From contig NZ_LAJG01000005.1 of NCBI RefSeq assembly GCF_000970455.1, positions 558,001 to 622,000 of the forward strand: a stretch of 64,000 bases of DNA, in the 5' to 3' direction. Shown here piece after piece: positions 18,046 through 27,249 of the stretch. Positions within the stretch are counted from its first letter, which is position 1. Each line of letters starts with the position of its first letter. Origin of the DNA: Devosia soli (GTDB lineage: Bacteria > Pseudomonadota > Alphaproteobacteria > Rhizobiales > Devosiaceae). Below the pieces are notes generated by a model, which saw nothing but the letters and a program-made list of their open reading frames with translations, was not told the DNA's origin and ran no database searches. A program made the position numbers and the translations under genes.

Positions 18046-19038
18046 CTAGGCACCGGGGCGGACGAGCACCCGGCCCTTGATGGCGCCCCTGAGGATGCGG
18101 GAGGCCGCTTCGGGGAGTGCGTCGAGGCCGATCTCTTCGACCATTTCGGCATAGGCGGCAATATCGAACAGTCCGGTAAGGCGCGCCCAGGCGGCGATGC
18201 GGCGATCATAGGGTTGCATGACACTATCGATGCCGAGGAGATTTATGCCACGCAGCAGGAACGGCAGTACGTTGGTGTTGAGGCCGATGCCGGCGGTGTT
18301 GCCGAGCGCGGCGACCGAGCCGCCATACTTGACCTGCTTCAGCGCCTTGCCCAGCACATTGCCGCCGACGCAATCGACGACGCCGGCCCAGCGCGCTGGC
18401 TCAAGGGGCTTGTCTGGTTCATTTAGGAAATCCTCGCGCCCCAGGATGCTGGATGCGCCCAAGGCAGATAGAGCGCCGGCATTTTCCGGGCGGCCGGAAA
18501 GGGCGGTGACGGCGTAGCCGAGGCGCGAGAGGATCGAGACGGCGATGGAGCCGACGCCGCCGGATGCGCCCGTGACCAGGACGTGTCCGCCAGCGACGTT
18601 GAGGCCTTCGGATTCGAGCCGATCGATCGCAAGCATCGCGGTTAGGCCGGCTGTCCCGACAATCATGCTGTCGCGGGCAGAAAGGCCCTTGGGGAGCGGC
18701 ACGAGCCAATCTCCATTGACGCGGGCGCGCTCGGCGTAACCGCCCCAATGGTTTTCCCCGACGCGCCAGCCGGTGAGCACCACAGCATCGCCGGGGGCAT
18801 AACGGGCGTCGGAACTTTCGCGGACCGTGCCGGTAAAATCGATGCCGCAGATATGGGGATAGGTGCGGACGAGACCGCCCTGCCCTGTCAGGCACAGGCC
18901 ATCCTTATAGTTGAGGCCGGCCCATTCGATGTCCACGGTGACGTTGCCCTCGGGCAGGCGGACATCGTCGAGGGTTTCAACCGCACTGGCGACGGAGCCG
19001 TCATCGGCCCGATGAGTGACAAGGGCACGGAAACTCAT
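18046..19038 (-). CDS. acuI: AcuI/YhdH-type NADPH-dependent acrylyl-CoA reductase or quinone oxidoreductase
   Basis: The 330-residue medium-chain dehydrogenase/reductase has a GroES-like N-terminal fold (NYKDGLCLTGQGG, PHICGIDFTGTV) and a Rossmann domain with the NADPH motif TGASGGVGSIAVSIL at about 158-172. The zinc ligands of alcohol dehydrogenases are missing, as in the AcuI/YhdH group that reduces acrylyl-CoA to propionyl-CoA. GAGGAG precedes the ATG. It is divergent from the ArsR-type regulator gene and has no obvious partner here, so its role may be general detoxification of acrylyl-CoA. Confidence 0.82.
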   Translation of the reverse strand: MSFRALVTHRADDGSVASAVETLDDVRLPEGNVTVDIEWAGLNYKDGLCLTGQGGLVRTYPHICGIDFTGTVRESSDARYAPGDAVVLTGWRVGENHWGGYAERARVNGDWLVPLPKGLSARDSMIVGTAGLTAMLAIDRLESEGLNVAGGHVLVTGASGGVGSIAVSILSRLGYAVTALSGRPENAGALSALGASSILGREDFLNEPDKPLEPARWAGVVDCVGGNVLGKALKQVKYGGSVAALGNTAGIGLNTNVLPFLLRGINLLGIDSVMQPYDRRIAAWARLTGLFDIAAYAEMVEEIGLDALPEAASRILRGAIKGRVLVRPGA

Positions 19039-19245
19039 GGGGCACTCCTCAGCGCGGGGTTTGACTCAAAATAGACTTGATGGGGACAATGTCAAAACCG
19101 GGTTCGGGCCACCGGATCGGAAAGGGCGATATGTAGAATTGTCCGGAAAACCGGCCTCGGATGACGGAAATATTGCAGGCGACTTGATTGGTTCAGGTTT
19201 TTTGATAGACACTGGATATCCTTCAGCCTGAAAGCTTTATGTCCC

Positions 19246-20175
19246 ATGAGCCGCAATTTTCTGGTCGTCGACCCGGAAGAGGACATCGAGGTTCTCAAGG
19301 GCCTGGCCTCGCCGATCCGGGTGCGGATATTGAAATTGCTGCATCTGCAGGGGCCGATGAACGGCAATGACATTGCCGACAAGCTAGACCTGCCGCAATC
19401 GACGGTTTCGACTAATCTGCAGATCCTTGAAAGCGCCGGGCTGATCCGCACCGAGACGCAGAAGGCGCGCAAGGGCAACCAAAAAATCTGCCACTCGACG
19501 TTCGACGAAGTGCTGGTGATGTTCAAGGACGACATCCAGCCGCTCAGTTCGAACACCATCGAGGTGGCGATGCCGCTCGGGCTTTATACGAGCTGCGAAG
19601 TTTCAGCGCCGTGCGGGCTTTGTTCGACCGAGGGGATCATCGGGCTGCTCGATGTGCCCGAGACCTATCTCGAGCCCGATCGCATGAAGGCGGGGCTCAT
19701 CTGGTTCACCAGGGGCTTTCTCGAATATCAGTTTCCCAACAATGCCAAGCTGGCTCAGAATACAATCGAAGTGCTTGAATTTGCACTGGAATTGAGTTCG
19801 GAAGTGCCGGGCACATCGGCAGATTGGCCGAGCGATATCACGCTTTCGGTCAATGGCAACGAGATCGGCACCTGGACCTCGCCGGGCGATTTCGGAGACA
19901 AGCGCGGCGTCTATACGCCGGACTGGTGGAAGCTCAAGGGCAGCCAATATGGCAAGCTCAAGAGCTGGCGGGTGACCAATGAGGGCACCTATGTCGACGG
20001 GGTCAAGATTTCACCGGTTTCACTGGTGGATCTAGATCTTTCCAATCACCACTCTATCCGCCTGCGGATCGCGGTGAAGCCCGAAGCCAAGCATCCGGGG
20101 GGCATCAATATTTTCGGGCGCGGTTTTGGAAACTATGACCAGGACATCATCATGCGGCTGCAGACGGCGCGGTAG
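19246..20175 (+). CDS. ArsR-type HTH regulator with a large C-terminal domain, linked to the arabinofuranoside locus
   Basis: Residues about 10-85 form a winged helix of ArsR type (GLASPIRVRILKLLHLQG, LPQSTVSTNLQILESAGLI). The 309-residue length is about three times that of metal-sensing ArsR proteins; the C-terminal part of some 210 residues is rich in beta strands, Trp, Gly and Asn and could be a jelly-roll-like sensor. A CGLC pair lies near residue 122. It is followed after 147 bases by the GH51 gene on the same strand, so I infer a sugar-responsive regulator of this locus. The ligand is unknown. The SD is weak. Confidence 0.8.
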   Translation: MSRNFLVVDPEEDIEVLKGLASPIRVRILKLLHLQGPMNGNDIADKLDLPQSTVSTNLQILESAGLIRTETQKARKGNQKICHSTFDEVLVMFKDDIQPLSSNTIEVAMPLGLYTSCEVSAPCGLCSTEGIIGLLDVPETYLEPDRMKAGLIWFTRGFLEYQFPNNAKLAQNTIEVLEFALELSSEVPGTSADWPSDITLSVNGNEIGTWTSPGDFGDKRGVYTPDWWKLKGSQYGKLKSWRVTNEGTYVDGVKISPVSLVDLDLSNHHSIRLRIAVKPEAKHPGGINIFGRGFGNYDQDIIMRLQTAR

Positions 20176-20269
20176 CGCTTGGGCGGACCATTGGCGGCTT
20201 TGAAGCGGCGCCGATCAAAAATCATACAAAAGCGGACTTGGCGCCTTGCGCAGGCCGATATGCGTCCTC

Positions 20270-20304
20270 TATAACCGTTTTACTGATCCAAATCAGAAAA
20301 ACGG
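20270..20304. promoter_or_regulatory. Candidate abfA promoter -10 and overlapping 30-bp palindromic operator
   Basis: CCGTTTTACTGAT (20275-20287), a CCAA spacer, and ATCAGAAAAACGG (20292-20304) form an inverted repeat with a single mismatch in 13 pairs. A possible -10 (TATAAC, 20270-20275) touches its left edge, with TTGCGC 18 bases further upstream as a weak -35. A repressor bound here would block initiation. The likely ligand protein is the ArsR-type regulator encoded just upstream. Confidence 0.6.
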
Positions 20305-20322
20305 ATTGAATGGGAGGACGGG

Positions 20323-21834
20323 GTGAAGGCTTCTGTCATTGCAAATAAGGACTACACGATCTCTAAAATCGATGATCGTGTCTATGGGGCATTTTTGGAG
20401 CACCTCGGCCGCGCCATTTACGAAGGGATTTACGAGCCTGACCATCCGACGGCCGACAAGGACGGGATGCGTGGCGACGTCGCCAAGCTCGTAAAGGACC
20501 TCAATGTACCTGTGGTGCGCTATCCCGGGGGTAACTTCGTTTCCGCCTATAACTGGGAAGACGGGATTGGACCGCGTGAGGAGCGCCCGGTTCGTCTCGA
20601 CCTTGCCTGGCACACCTCGGAAAGCAACGCCGTGGGCGTGCATGAATTTGCCGACTGGTGCGCCACCGTCGGCACCGAGATGATGCTGGCCGTCAACCTT
20701 GGTTCGCGCGGCGTCGACGAGGCCCGCAGCTTCCTCGAATACGTCAATCATCCCGGCGGCTCCTATTGGAGCGACCTCCGCATCAAGAACGGCCGCAAGG
20801 AACCGTGGAACGTCAAGATGTGGTGTCTCGGCAACGAGATGGACGGCCCCTGGCAGGTCGGCCACAAGGATGCCGATGAATATGGCAAGCTCGCCGCCAA
20901 TACCGCCCGCGCCATGCGCATGTTCGACAAGAACCTCGAACTAATCGTCTGCGGTTCGTCGCATTCGGAAATGCCGAGCTTCCCCGATTGGGAACGCATC
21001 GTGCTCGAACATACCTATGACCATGTGGATTACATCTCGCTCCACATGTATTTTGCCAACCGCGACGACAATACGCCGAACTATCTCGGGCTCAGCGAAA
21101 AGCTCGACCGCTATATCGAGACGGTCGCTTCGACGATCAAGCAGGTCAAGCACAAGAAGCGGTCCAACAAAGACATCTACATCTCCTTCGACGAATGGAA
21201 CGTCTGGTACCATTCGAACAAGAAGGACCGCGAAATCCTCGACGGCAATGGCGGCTGGCCGCACGCGCCGGGGCTGCTCGAAGACATCTACAACTTCGAA
21301 GACGTGCTGATGGTGGGGCTGATCCTCAACACCTTCATTCGCCGCTCGGATGTGGTCAAGATCGCCTGTATCGCCCAGCTCGTGAACGTGATCGCTCCGA
21401 TCATGACCGAGAAGGGCGGCCCAGCCTGGGCGCAGACCATCTACTACCCCTATTACTTTGCTTCGGTCTTTGGCCGCGGCACGGCCTTGCAGCTCGTCAC
21501 CAGTTCGCCGGGCTATGAAACCACGCACGCCAAGGACACCGCTTTCGTCGACGTCTCGGGCGTCCACAACGAAGACGAGGGCACGCTGACCTTCTTCCTC
21601 GTCAATCGCCACACGAGCGACAGCATCGAAACCGAAGTCAGCCTGCAGGGCTTTGCCGGCGGTTCGGTGATCGACCATCAGGTCATGACCCACCCCAACC
21701 TCAAGGCCGTCAACACGGCCAAGAACCAGGATGAGGTGAAGCCGCGTAAGGGTGATGGCGCCAAGGTCGACAGCGGTAAACTGACTGTGACGCTGCCGCC
21801 CTATTCCTACCAGATGGTGCGTGTGAAACTTTGA
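20323..21834 (+). CDS. abfA: GH51 alpha-L-arabinofuranosidase
   Basis: The 503-residue intracellular enzyme has the GH51 hallmarks: the N-terminal segment RVYGAFLEHLGRAIYEGIYEP, RYPGGNFVSAYNWEDGIGP, the acid/base region WCLGNEMDGPWQVG with Glu near residue 173, and the nucleophile Glu in ISFDEWNVWYH near residue 292. A beta-sandwich domain closes the chain. It removes terminal arabinofuranosyl groups from arabino-oligosaccharides. The start is GTG with GGGAGGA four bases upstream. It follows the ArsR-type regulator gene and precedes the ABC transporter genes, and lacks a signal peptide, so substrate must be imported first. Confidence 0.93.
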   Translation: MKASVIANKDYTISKIDDRVYGAFLEHLGRAIYEGIYEPDHPTADKDGMRGDVAKLVKDLNVPVVRYPGGNFVSAYNWEDGIGPREERPVRLDLAWHTSESNAVGVHEFADWCATVGTEMMLAVNLGSRGVDEARSFLEYVNHPGGSYWSDLRIKNGRKEPWNVKMWCLGNEMDGPWQVGHKDADEYGKLAANTARAMRMFDKNLELIVCGSSHSEMPSFPDWERIVLEHTYDHVDYISLHMYFANRDDNTPNYLGLSEKLDRYIETVASTIKQVKHKKRSNKDIYISFDEWNVWYHSNKKDREILDGNGGWPHAPGLLEDIYNFEDVLMVGLILNTFIRRSDVVKIACIAQLVNVIAPIMTEKGGPAWAQTIYYPYYFASVFGRGTALQLVTSSPGYETTHAKDTAFVDVSGVHNEDEGTLTFFLVNRHTSDSIETEVSLQGFAGGSVIDHQVMTHPNLKAVNTAKNQDEVKPRKGDGAKVDSGKLTVTLPPYSYQMVRVKL

Positions 21835-21884
21835 CCGCTTCCGCTAACATTCCGTTAGCATCGAAAGCCTCCCAAGGCCGATAT

Positions 21885-21912
21885 GGGCACACATCAGCAA
21901 TGGTGTGTGCCC
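21885..21912 (+). terminator. Hairpin after the arabinofuranosidase gene
   Basis: GGGCACACA and TGTGTGCCC form a nine-pair stem with a ten-base loop, followed by TGTCATTT. A smaller GCTAAC/GTTAGC hairpin (21843-21859) lies just before it. It may end or attenuate the abfA transcript before the transporter genes. Confidence 0.45.
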
Positions 21913-22049
21913 TGTCATTTCATATCATGTTTCCCGATTTATATCAGAAGATAGGTTGACACTGCGCAACCCCTGGTTAAGTATGACTAATGACGGCACT
22001 GGAGGGTGCCGACCGGGGCCTGCAAGCGCCCTGACATGGGAGGAAAGAT

Positions 22050-23984
22050 ATGGATAGACGTAGTTTCCTGATCGGAACCACGGCAGTCGGTGCATTGATG
22101 GCGGCGGGCAATGGCCTCGCCTTTGCGCAAGAGGCTGCAGAAGGCAGCGCGCCTGACCTGACGCAATTTCCGCGCAACGAGACGGTGATCGTCCACAATC
22201 CGGAAGGCATCATCCGCAATCCGTCGTGGTTCAATTTGTGGGCCGTGGGCGCCGGCAATGGCGTATCCAATGGCCTGCATCAGCTGACCACCGATACGCT
22301 CTGGTTCATCGATCCCGATGCCGGCATCGAGGGCGCGAGCGAGAACGCGGTCTACAATTCGCTGGCCGACGATATCTGGCAGTACAACGAAGACTTCACG
22401 GAAATGACCGTGAAACTCAAGCAGGGCATCTATTGGAGCGACGACGTCGAGTTCACCGCCGACGACGTGGTGTTCACCGTCCAGAAGCAGGCGGCAACGC
22501 CCGGGACGCCTTATAACGGCGCGTTCTCCGTACAGGTCGCCGAAGTCACCGCGCCGGACAAATACACCGTCCACTTCAAGCTCAACAAACCCAATTCGCG
22601 CTTCCATACGCTGTTCTCGGTGCGCTGGACGGCTGCGTGGATCATGCCCAAGCATGTCTACGAAAAGGTCGAGGACATCCTCAGCTACGAAGCGAACCCA
22701 CCAGTGTCGATCGGGCCCTATACGCTCCACTCGTTCGACCCGAACGGCACCTGGTATATCTGGCAGCGCCGCGAGGACTGGCAGCGCACGGCCATGGGCA
22801 TGATTTCCGAGCCCAAGCCGAAGTTCATCATCTACCGGAACAATATTTCGACCGACAATCGCCTCATCGAGATCCGCAACGGCAATCTCGACATGGTGCA
22901 CGACCTGACGCCGGAAGGCACATTCTCGGTGGTGCAGCAGGACCCGCAGATCCAGGGCTGGTTCCCGGGCTTTCCCTATGCCCACCCCGATCCGACGCTG
23001 GTCATGGCGATCCCGAACCACCAGAACCCCAAATTCCAGGACAAGCGCGTCCGCTGGGCTCTGGCGCTCATGCTCGATGCGCGCACCATGTCGATGGCCT
23101 CCTATCGCGGCGCGGCAACGCTCTCGGCCATCTCCGTGCCGCCCACCGGCACGCATCCGCGCGACTACCATGCGCCGCTGCAGGACTTCCTCATCAATTA
23201 CGAAGTGGAAGCGGGCGGCAACAAGGTAAAGCCCTATGATCCCAATGTCGGCATGCAGATCGCCGACATGGTTCGTGGCCAGTTTGGCGACGCGGTGCCG
23301 ACCGACGAACAGGCCGTGCGCAACGCGTTCGGCTATGGCTGGTGGAAGCAGGACATTCCGACTGCTGAAGCCCTCCTCACCGATGCCGGTTTCACCAAGA
23401 ACGGCAATCAGTGGATGATGCCCGACGGCCAGCCGTTCACCTTCTCGGTGATGGTGCCGCAGGAAGGCGTGGTCAACCGTCTCGGCGTGATCATCGCCCA
23501 GACCTGGGCCCAGCATGGCATCGGCGCCACCGCCGAAGTCGATGCGGACACCTGGGGCCGCCAGCGCGTCGGCAATTTCGAAGTCAACATCGCCTGGGCC
23601 GTGGAAACCTGGGGCGGTCACCCCGACCTCTCGTTCTTCCTCGACAGCTACCACTCGGCCTATGTGGCAGAGCCTGGCCAATCGCAGCCGGACCGCAACT
23701 GGATGCGCTGGAAGGATCCGCGTCTCGACGCGATCATCGAAGAAATCCGCGGCACCGACTTCAACGACCCCAAGGGCACCGAGCTCGGCCACGACTTCGT
23801 CAAGCTTCATCTCGAAGAAATGCCGAACATTCCGATCATGGCCTATAACGTGTTCTCCATTCAGTCGAACCGGTTCTGGACCGGCTGGCCCAATGCGGAA
23901 AACAACTATGCCAACCCGGTGACCAACTGGTCCAACGGCCGCTACATCTTCACCCAAATCACTCCGGTTGAAGGCGCGGCGTAA
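22050..23984 (+). CDS. Family 5 ABC transporter substrate-binding protein, Tat-exported
   Basis: The 644-residue periplasmic protein has a twin-arginine signal (DRRSFLIGTTAVGALMAAG, cut near AFAQE) and the DppA/OppA fold, longer than the usual 500-550 residues. The SD GGGAGGAAAGAT is strong. Family 5 proteins bind peptides, but several bind plant oligosaccharides; the position beside GH51 and GH43-like genes suggests an arabino- or xylo-oligosaccharide ligand here. A TTGACA (21956-21961) with TAAGTA 16 bases on is a possible own promoter. The permease genes follow after a 355-base gap containing hairpins. Confidence 0.87.
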   Translation: MDRRSFLIGTTAVGALMAAGNGLAFAQEAAEGSAPDLTQFPRNETVIVHNPEGIIRNPSWFNLWAVGAGNGVSNGLHQLTTDTLWFIDPDAGIEGASENAVYNSLADDIWQYNEDFTEMTVKLKQGIYWSDDVEFTADDVVFTVQKQAATPGTPYNGAFSVQVAEVTAPDKYTVHFKLNKPNSRFHTLFSVRWTAAWIMPKHVYEKVEDILSYEANPPVSIGPYTLHSFDPNGTWYIWQRREDWQRTAMGMISEPKPKFIIYRNNISTDNRLIEIRNGNLDMVHDLTPEGTFSVVQQDPQIQGWFPGFPYAHPDPTLVMAIPNHQNPKFQDKRVRWALALMLDARTMSMASYRGAATLSAISVPPTGTHPRDYHAPLQDFLINYEVEAGGNKVKPYDPNVGMQIADMVRGQFGDAVPTDEQAVRNAFGYGWWKQDIPTAEALLTDAGFTKNGNQWMMPDGQPFTFSVMVPQEGVVNRLGVIIAQTWAQHGIGATAEVDADTWGRQRVGNFEVNIAWAVETWGGHPDLSFFLDSYHSAYVAEPGQSQPDRNWMRWKDPRLDAIIEEIRGTDFNDPKGTELGHDFVKLHLEEMPNIPIMAYNVFSIQSNRFWTGWPNAENNYANPVTNWSNGRYIFTQITPVEGAA

Positions 23985-24339
23985 CAGTCCTCCCTGGTGA
24001 CCCGGTCTCTTGAGGCCGGGCTGCCCCCGGGATGCGCGGGCCACTGCGCATCCCGTGGAGTTTCTGGTTTTTCGACCTGCTTGTTTTGCTGAGGCAAGTC
24101 GCGTCGAATTGCCGCTCTCGCGGGAATGACGCGGTGTACCGGGAAAGCTCTGACCGTTTCATTTCACTGGATGTCACCCTGGCTCTGGGCCGGGGCCCAG
24201 CCTGAGATGACGTCGCGGCAACCGGGCTCGCGATCTGCAGGGGATGGGCCCCGGCCCAGAGCCAGGGTGACATCGGAGAGTTGGCGGCCTTCGTGGATTT
24301 GCCGCTCCCTTTCCAAAAGAATTGGGACGAGGAGTCCGT
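23985..24339. other. Hairpin-rich gap between binding protein and permease genes
   Basis: No gene is visible. CGGGATGCGC and GCGCATCCCG (24028-24055) form a ten-pair stem that may protect the binding-protein mRNA or attenuate read-through. The rest holds a long inverted repeat (listed separately) and a GGGAATGACGCGGTG segment resembling the edge of dispersed repeats in this order. Confidence 0.6.
24173..24271. repeat. 27-bp perfect inverted repeat pair
   Basis: The arms at 24173-24199 and 24245-24271 are exact reverse complements over 27 bases (the left arm begins GTCACCCTGGCTCTGGGC) and are separated by 45 bases. They could fold into a very stable stem. The arrangement suits a dispersed intergenic palindromic element. 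Confidence 0.8.
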
Positions 24340-25344
24340 ATGAACGGTTATCTAGTATTTGTCGGGAAGCGCGCGCTGCTGATGTTTGCGGTGATCTTCT
24401 TCGGCATATCGGCCATGTTTCTGGTCACTTATCTCTCCCCGATCGATCCGGTAGAACAGGTCCTGGGCCGGCTTTCGGCGCGGTCGAATCTTTCGCCTGA
24501 AGCCATTGCCTCGACGCGCGAGGCGCTGACGGCGATGTTCGGCACCGGGCAGCCGATGCATGTGCAATATTGGAATTTCTGGACCCGCCTTTTACAGGGC
24601 GATCTCGGCGCTTCGCTGATGGCGTTTCCGACACCGGCCATGGAACTGGTGATGCGCGGCATGCCCTGGACGCTCGGGCTCTTGCTCACTTCGACTGTCA
24701 TCACCTTCGTCGTCGGCAACCTGATGGGCGGCCTAGCCGGCTATTTTCAGAACAACCGCTTCTTCAAGGCCTTTGGCATCGTGACCATGGGCCTCCAGCC
24801 AATCCCCTACTATATCGTCGCCTTCATCATCCTCATCATCTTCGGATTCCTCTGGCCGGTGCTGCCGATTTCGGGCGGGTTCAGCATGGACGTGCGGCCG
24901 AGCTGGACCATGCCGTTCATTCTTTCGGTGCTGCAGCACTCGCTGCTGCCGGCCTTTTCGCTGGTGCTCGTGGGGCTCGGTGGCTGGTTCATCGGCATGC
25001 GGGCGCTGGTCTCCAATATCGTGACCGAAGACTATGTGACCTATGCCGAACTCGCCGGGGTCAAGCGCGAGACCATCGTCAGCGGCTATGTGATGCGCAA
25101 TGCGCTGGTGCCGCAGGTGACGGCGCTCGCCATGGTGATCGGCGGGGTTTTCTCCGGTACGATCATCACCGAGCAGGTCTTTAATTATCCCGGCATGGGC
25201 TCGCTGCTCGTCGATGCGGTCAATGCGGGCGATTATTCGACCGTGCTGGCGGTCTGCACCGTCTCGATCACCGCCGTCGCCTTCGCCATCTTCATCGTGG
25301 ACTTGCTGCATCCGCTGCTCGATCCACGCGTGCGTACGGAGTAA
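24340..25344 (+). CDS. Oligopeptide-type ABC transporter permease (DppB-like)
   Basis: The 334-residue inner-membrane protein has the DppB/OppB layout: a first helix, a periplasmic loop with SPIDPVEQVLG, and five more helices with the EAA-like loop (TYAELAGVKRETIVSGYVMRNALVPQ). I placed the start at the ATG at 24340 with GAGGAG five bases upstream, not at the TTG 18 bases earlier. It pairs with the DppC-like protein encoded four bases downstream and should import the ligand of the family 5 binding protein. Confidence 0.9.
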   Translation: MNGYLVFVGKRALLMFAVIFFGISAMFLVTYLSPIDPVEQVLGRLSARSNLSPEAIASTREALTAMFGTGQPMHVQYWNFWTRLLQGDLGASLMAFPTPAMELVMRGMPWTLGLLLTSTVITFVVGNLMGGLAGYFQNNRFFKAFGIVTMGLQPIPYYIVAFIILIIFGFLWPVLPISGGFSMDVRPSWTMPFILSVLQHSLLPAFSLVLVGLGGWFIGMRALVSNIVTEDYVTYAELAGVKRETIVSGYVMRNALVPQVTALAMVIGGVFSGTIITEQVFNYPGMGSLLVDAVNAGDYSTVLAVCTVSITAVAFAIFIVDLLHPLLDPRVRTE

Positions 25345-25348
25345 GGCC

Positions 25349-26206
25349 ATGTTCGCCGTTTTTCGCGACCTTATCCGCTACAACCTCGAATTCACCATCG
25401 GCCTCGTCCTGGTTGGGATCGTGGCGATCTTTGCGGCGCTGTCGTTCTTCTCGCCGGTCGATCCGACCCTGATCTACATGGCAATCCCCGACCAGCCGCC
25501 TTCGGCGCAATATTGGTTCGGGACCAATTCGCGCGGGCAGGATCTCTTCTGGCACCTCTCGGCCGCCTTCCGGAACAGCTTGATGTTCGGCATCACTGTC
25601 GCCGTGCTCTCGCGCATCATTTCCATCACGGTGGGGCTCGCCGCGGGCTATCTCGGCGGCTGGGTCGACCGGATCCTGATGTTCATCAACGACATCTTCG
25701 TTGCCGTGCCGATCTTCCCGATCCTCGTGCTGTTCTATTTCGTGCTGCGCAACAACATGGACAGCTTCACCATGGCGCTGATCCTCGCGTGTTTCGGCTG
25801 GCCGTTCGACGCCCGCCTGATCCGCTCGGTGGCGCTGGGGCTGAAACATCGCGAGTTTACCCGCCACGCCGTCTTTGCCGGCATGTCGACGCGAAAAGTG
25901 CTGCTCGAAGAACACCTGCCCTATGTGATGCCAATCGTCTTTTCGACCTTCATGAACAACATGCTCTGGTCGATCGGCATGGAAGTGACGCTCGCCGTCC
26001 TCGGCTTCACCAATATCAACAATCCGACGATCGGCACCGTGCTCTACTGGGCCAATTCGCACTCGGCGATGGTGGTGGGCACCTGGTGGTGGATCGTCAT
26101 TCCGGTGATCCTGATCGTCATCACCTTCCTCGGACTGTTCCTGCTCGCCGTCAGCATGAACGAATATATAGACCCGCGCAGCCGCCTGCGCCGCATGGGG
26201 GCCTGA
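25349..26206 (+). CDS. Oligopeptide-type ABC transporter permease (DppC-like)
   Basis: The 285-residue protein has six helices, a DppC-like N-terminus, the segment YWFGTNSRGQDLFWHL typical of the family and an EAA-like loop (EFTRHAVFAGMSTRKVLLEEHLPYV). The ATG at 25349 follows GTAAGG and lies four bases after the DppB-like stop, so the two genes are translationally coupled. It forms the second half of the pore. Confidence 0.9.
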   Translation: MFAVFRDLIRYNLEFTIGLVLVGIVAIFAALSFFSPVDPTLIYMAIPDQPPSAQYWFGTNSRGQDLFWHLSAAFRNSLMFGITVAVLSRIISITVGLAAGYLGGWVDRILMFINDIFVAVPIFPILVLFYFVLRNNMDSFTMALILACFGWPFDARLIRSVALGLKHREFTRHAVFAGMSTRKVLLEEHLPYVMPIVFSTFMNNMLWSIGMEVTLAVLGFTNINNPTIGTVLYWANSHSAMVVGTWWWIVIPVILIVITFLGLFLLAVSMNEYIDPRSRLRRMGA

Positions 26207-26208
26207 GA

Positions 26209-27249
26209 ATGACCCGCGACAGCAAACCCGATCTGCTCAAGGTCGAAGGGCTCAAGGCCTATTACCAGATGAACTACTATGGCGTGGAACGCGAAGTGCG
26301 CGCCGTGGATGGGATTTCGATGAACATCAAGCGCGGGGAGGTTTACGGCATTGCCGGGGAAAGCTCTTCGGGCAAAACAAGCTTCATCAAGGTCCTCGCC
26401 GCCGCCATCCGCCCTCCGCTGCGGGTGGTGGAAGGTACGGTCAAGTATGAATTCAAGAATGGGCCGATCGAGGTGACGACGGCGAGCCCGGCGCAAATCG
26501 AGGAGGTGCGCTGGAAGCACCTCTCCTACATCATGCAGGGCTCGATGAGCGTGCTCAATCCGGTGCGCCGGATCGGCAAAACGTTCAAGGATTTTGCGCA
26601 GCGGCCGCTGGGGCTGACGGGCGCGGCGTTCGAGGATCGGGTGATCAAGCACCTGGCCCGGCTCAAGCTGCCGCCGGAAGTGCTGAGAGCCTATCCGCAC
26701 GAGCTTTCAGGCGGTATGCGGCAGCGCGTGACCATTGGGCTCGCGACGGTCTGCCATCCCGAATTCATCATCGCCGACGAGCCGACGACGGCACTCGACG
26801 TGGTGGTGCAAAAGGAAGTGCTGAGCCTTATCCGCGATATTCAGAAGGAGATGGATTCATCCGTGGTCTTCGTGACGCATGACATGAGCGTCCATGCCAA
26901 TATCGCCGATCGGGTAGGCATCATCTATGCCGGGCGCCTCGTCGAGGAAGGCCCGACCAAGCAGATGTTCTTTACGCCCAAGCACCCTTATACGGCGCAT
27001 CTGGTGGCGAGCCTGCCGCGCATCGGCGACACGACGCAGCGGCCCGCGCTCGAAGGGCGGCCGCCGAACCTGGCCGATCCGCCGCAGGGGTGCCGCTTCC
27101 ATCCGCGTTGTCCGCTCGCCGTCGACAAATGCCGGCAGGAAGTGCCGCCGCTTGAAACCGTGGCCCAGGATCATCGCACGGCATGCTGGCGCTGGCAGGA
27201 TGTCAAGCCGCTCGTGGGTTCGGCGCATCCGGCAGGAGTTATGGCATGA
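26209..27249 (+). CDS. Oligopeptide-type ABC transporter ATPase (DppD-like)
   Basis: The 346-residue ATPase has Walker A ([10 protein letters not shown]), where the usual GxxGxGKS reads GESSSGKT, a signature [14 protein letters not shown], Walker B ([12 protein letters not shown]) and the H-loop ([10 protein letters not shown]). The C-terminal extension has the DppD Cys pattern ([15 protein letters not shown]) that may hold an iron-sulphur cluster, as in related ATPases. The ATG is two bases past the stop of the permease gene. It works with the DppF-like ATPase encoded next. Confidence 0.9.
   Translation: MTRDSKPDLLKVEGLKAYYQMNYYGVEREVRAVDGISMNIKRGEVYGIAGESSSGKTSFIKVLAAAIRPPLRVVEGTVKYEFKNGPIEVTTASPAQIEEVRWKHLSYIMQGSMSVLNPVRRIGKTFKDFAQRPLGLTGAAFEDRVIKHLARLKLPPEVLRAYPHELSGGMRQRVTIGLATVCHPEFIIADEPTTALDVVVQKEVLSLIRDIQKEMDSSVVFVTHDMSVHANIADRVGIIYAGRLVEEGPTKQMFFTPKHPYTAHLVASLPRIGDTTQRPALEGRPPNLADPPQGCRFHPRCPLAVDKCRQEVPPLETVAQDHRTACWRWQDVKPLVGSAHPAGVMA

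Noticed and set aside
21987..24044. A 685-codon open frame on the minus strand across the family 5 binding-protein gene
   Set aside because: It mirrors the third-position GC bias of the real gene, has Arg/His-rich composition without domains, and would lack an SD.
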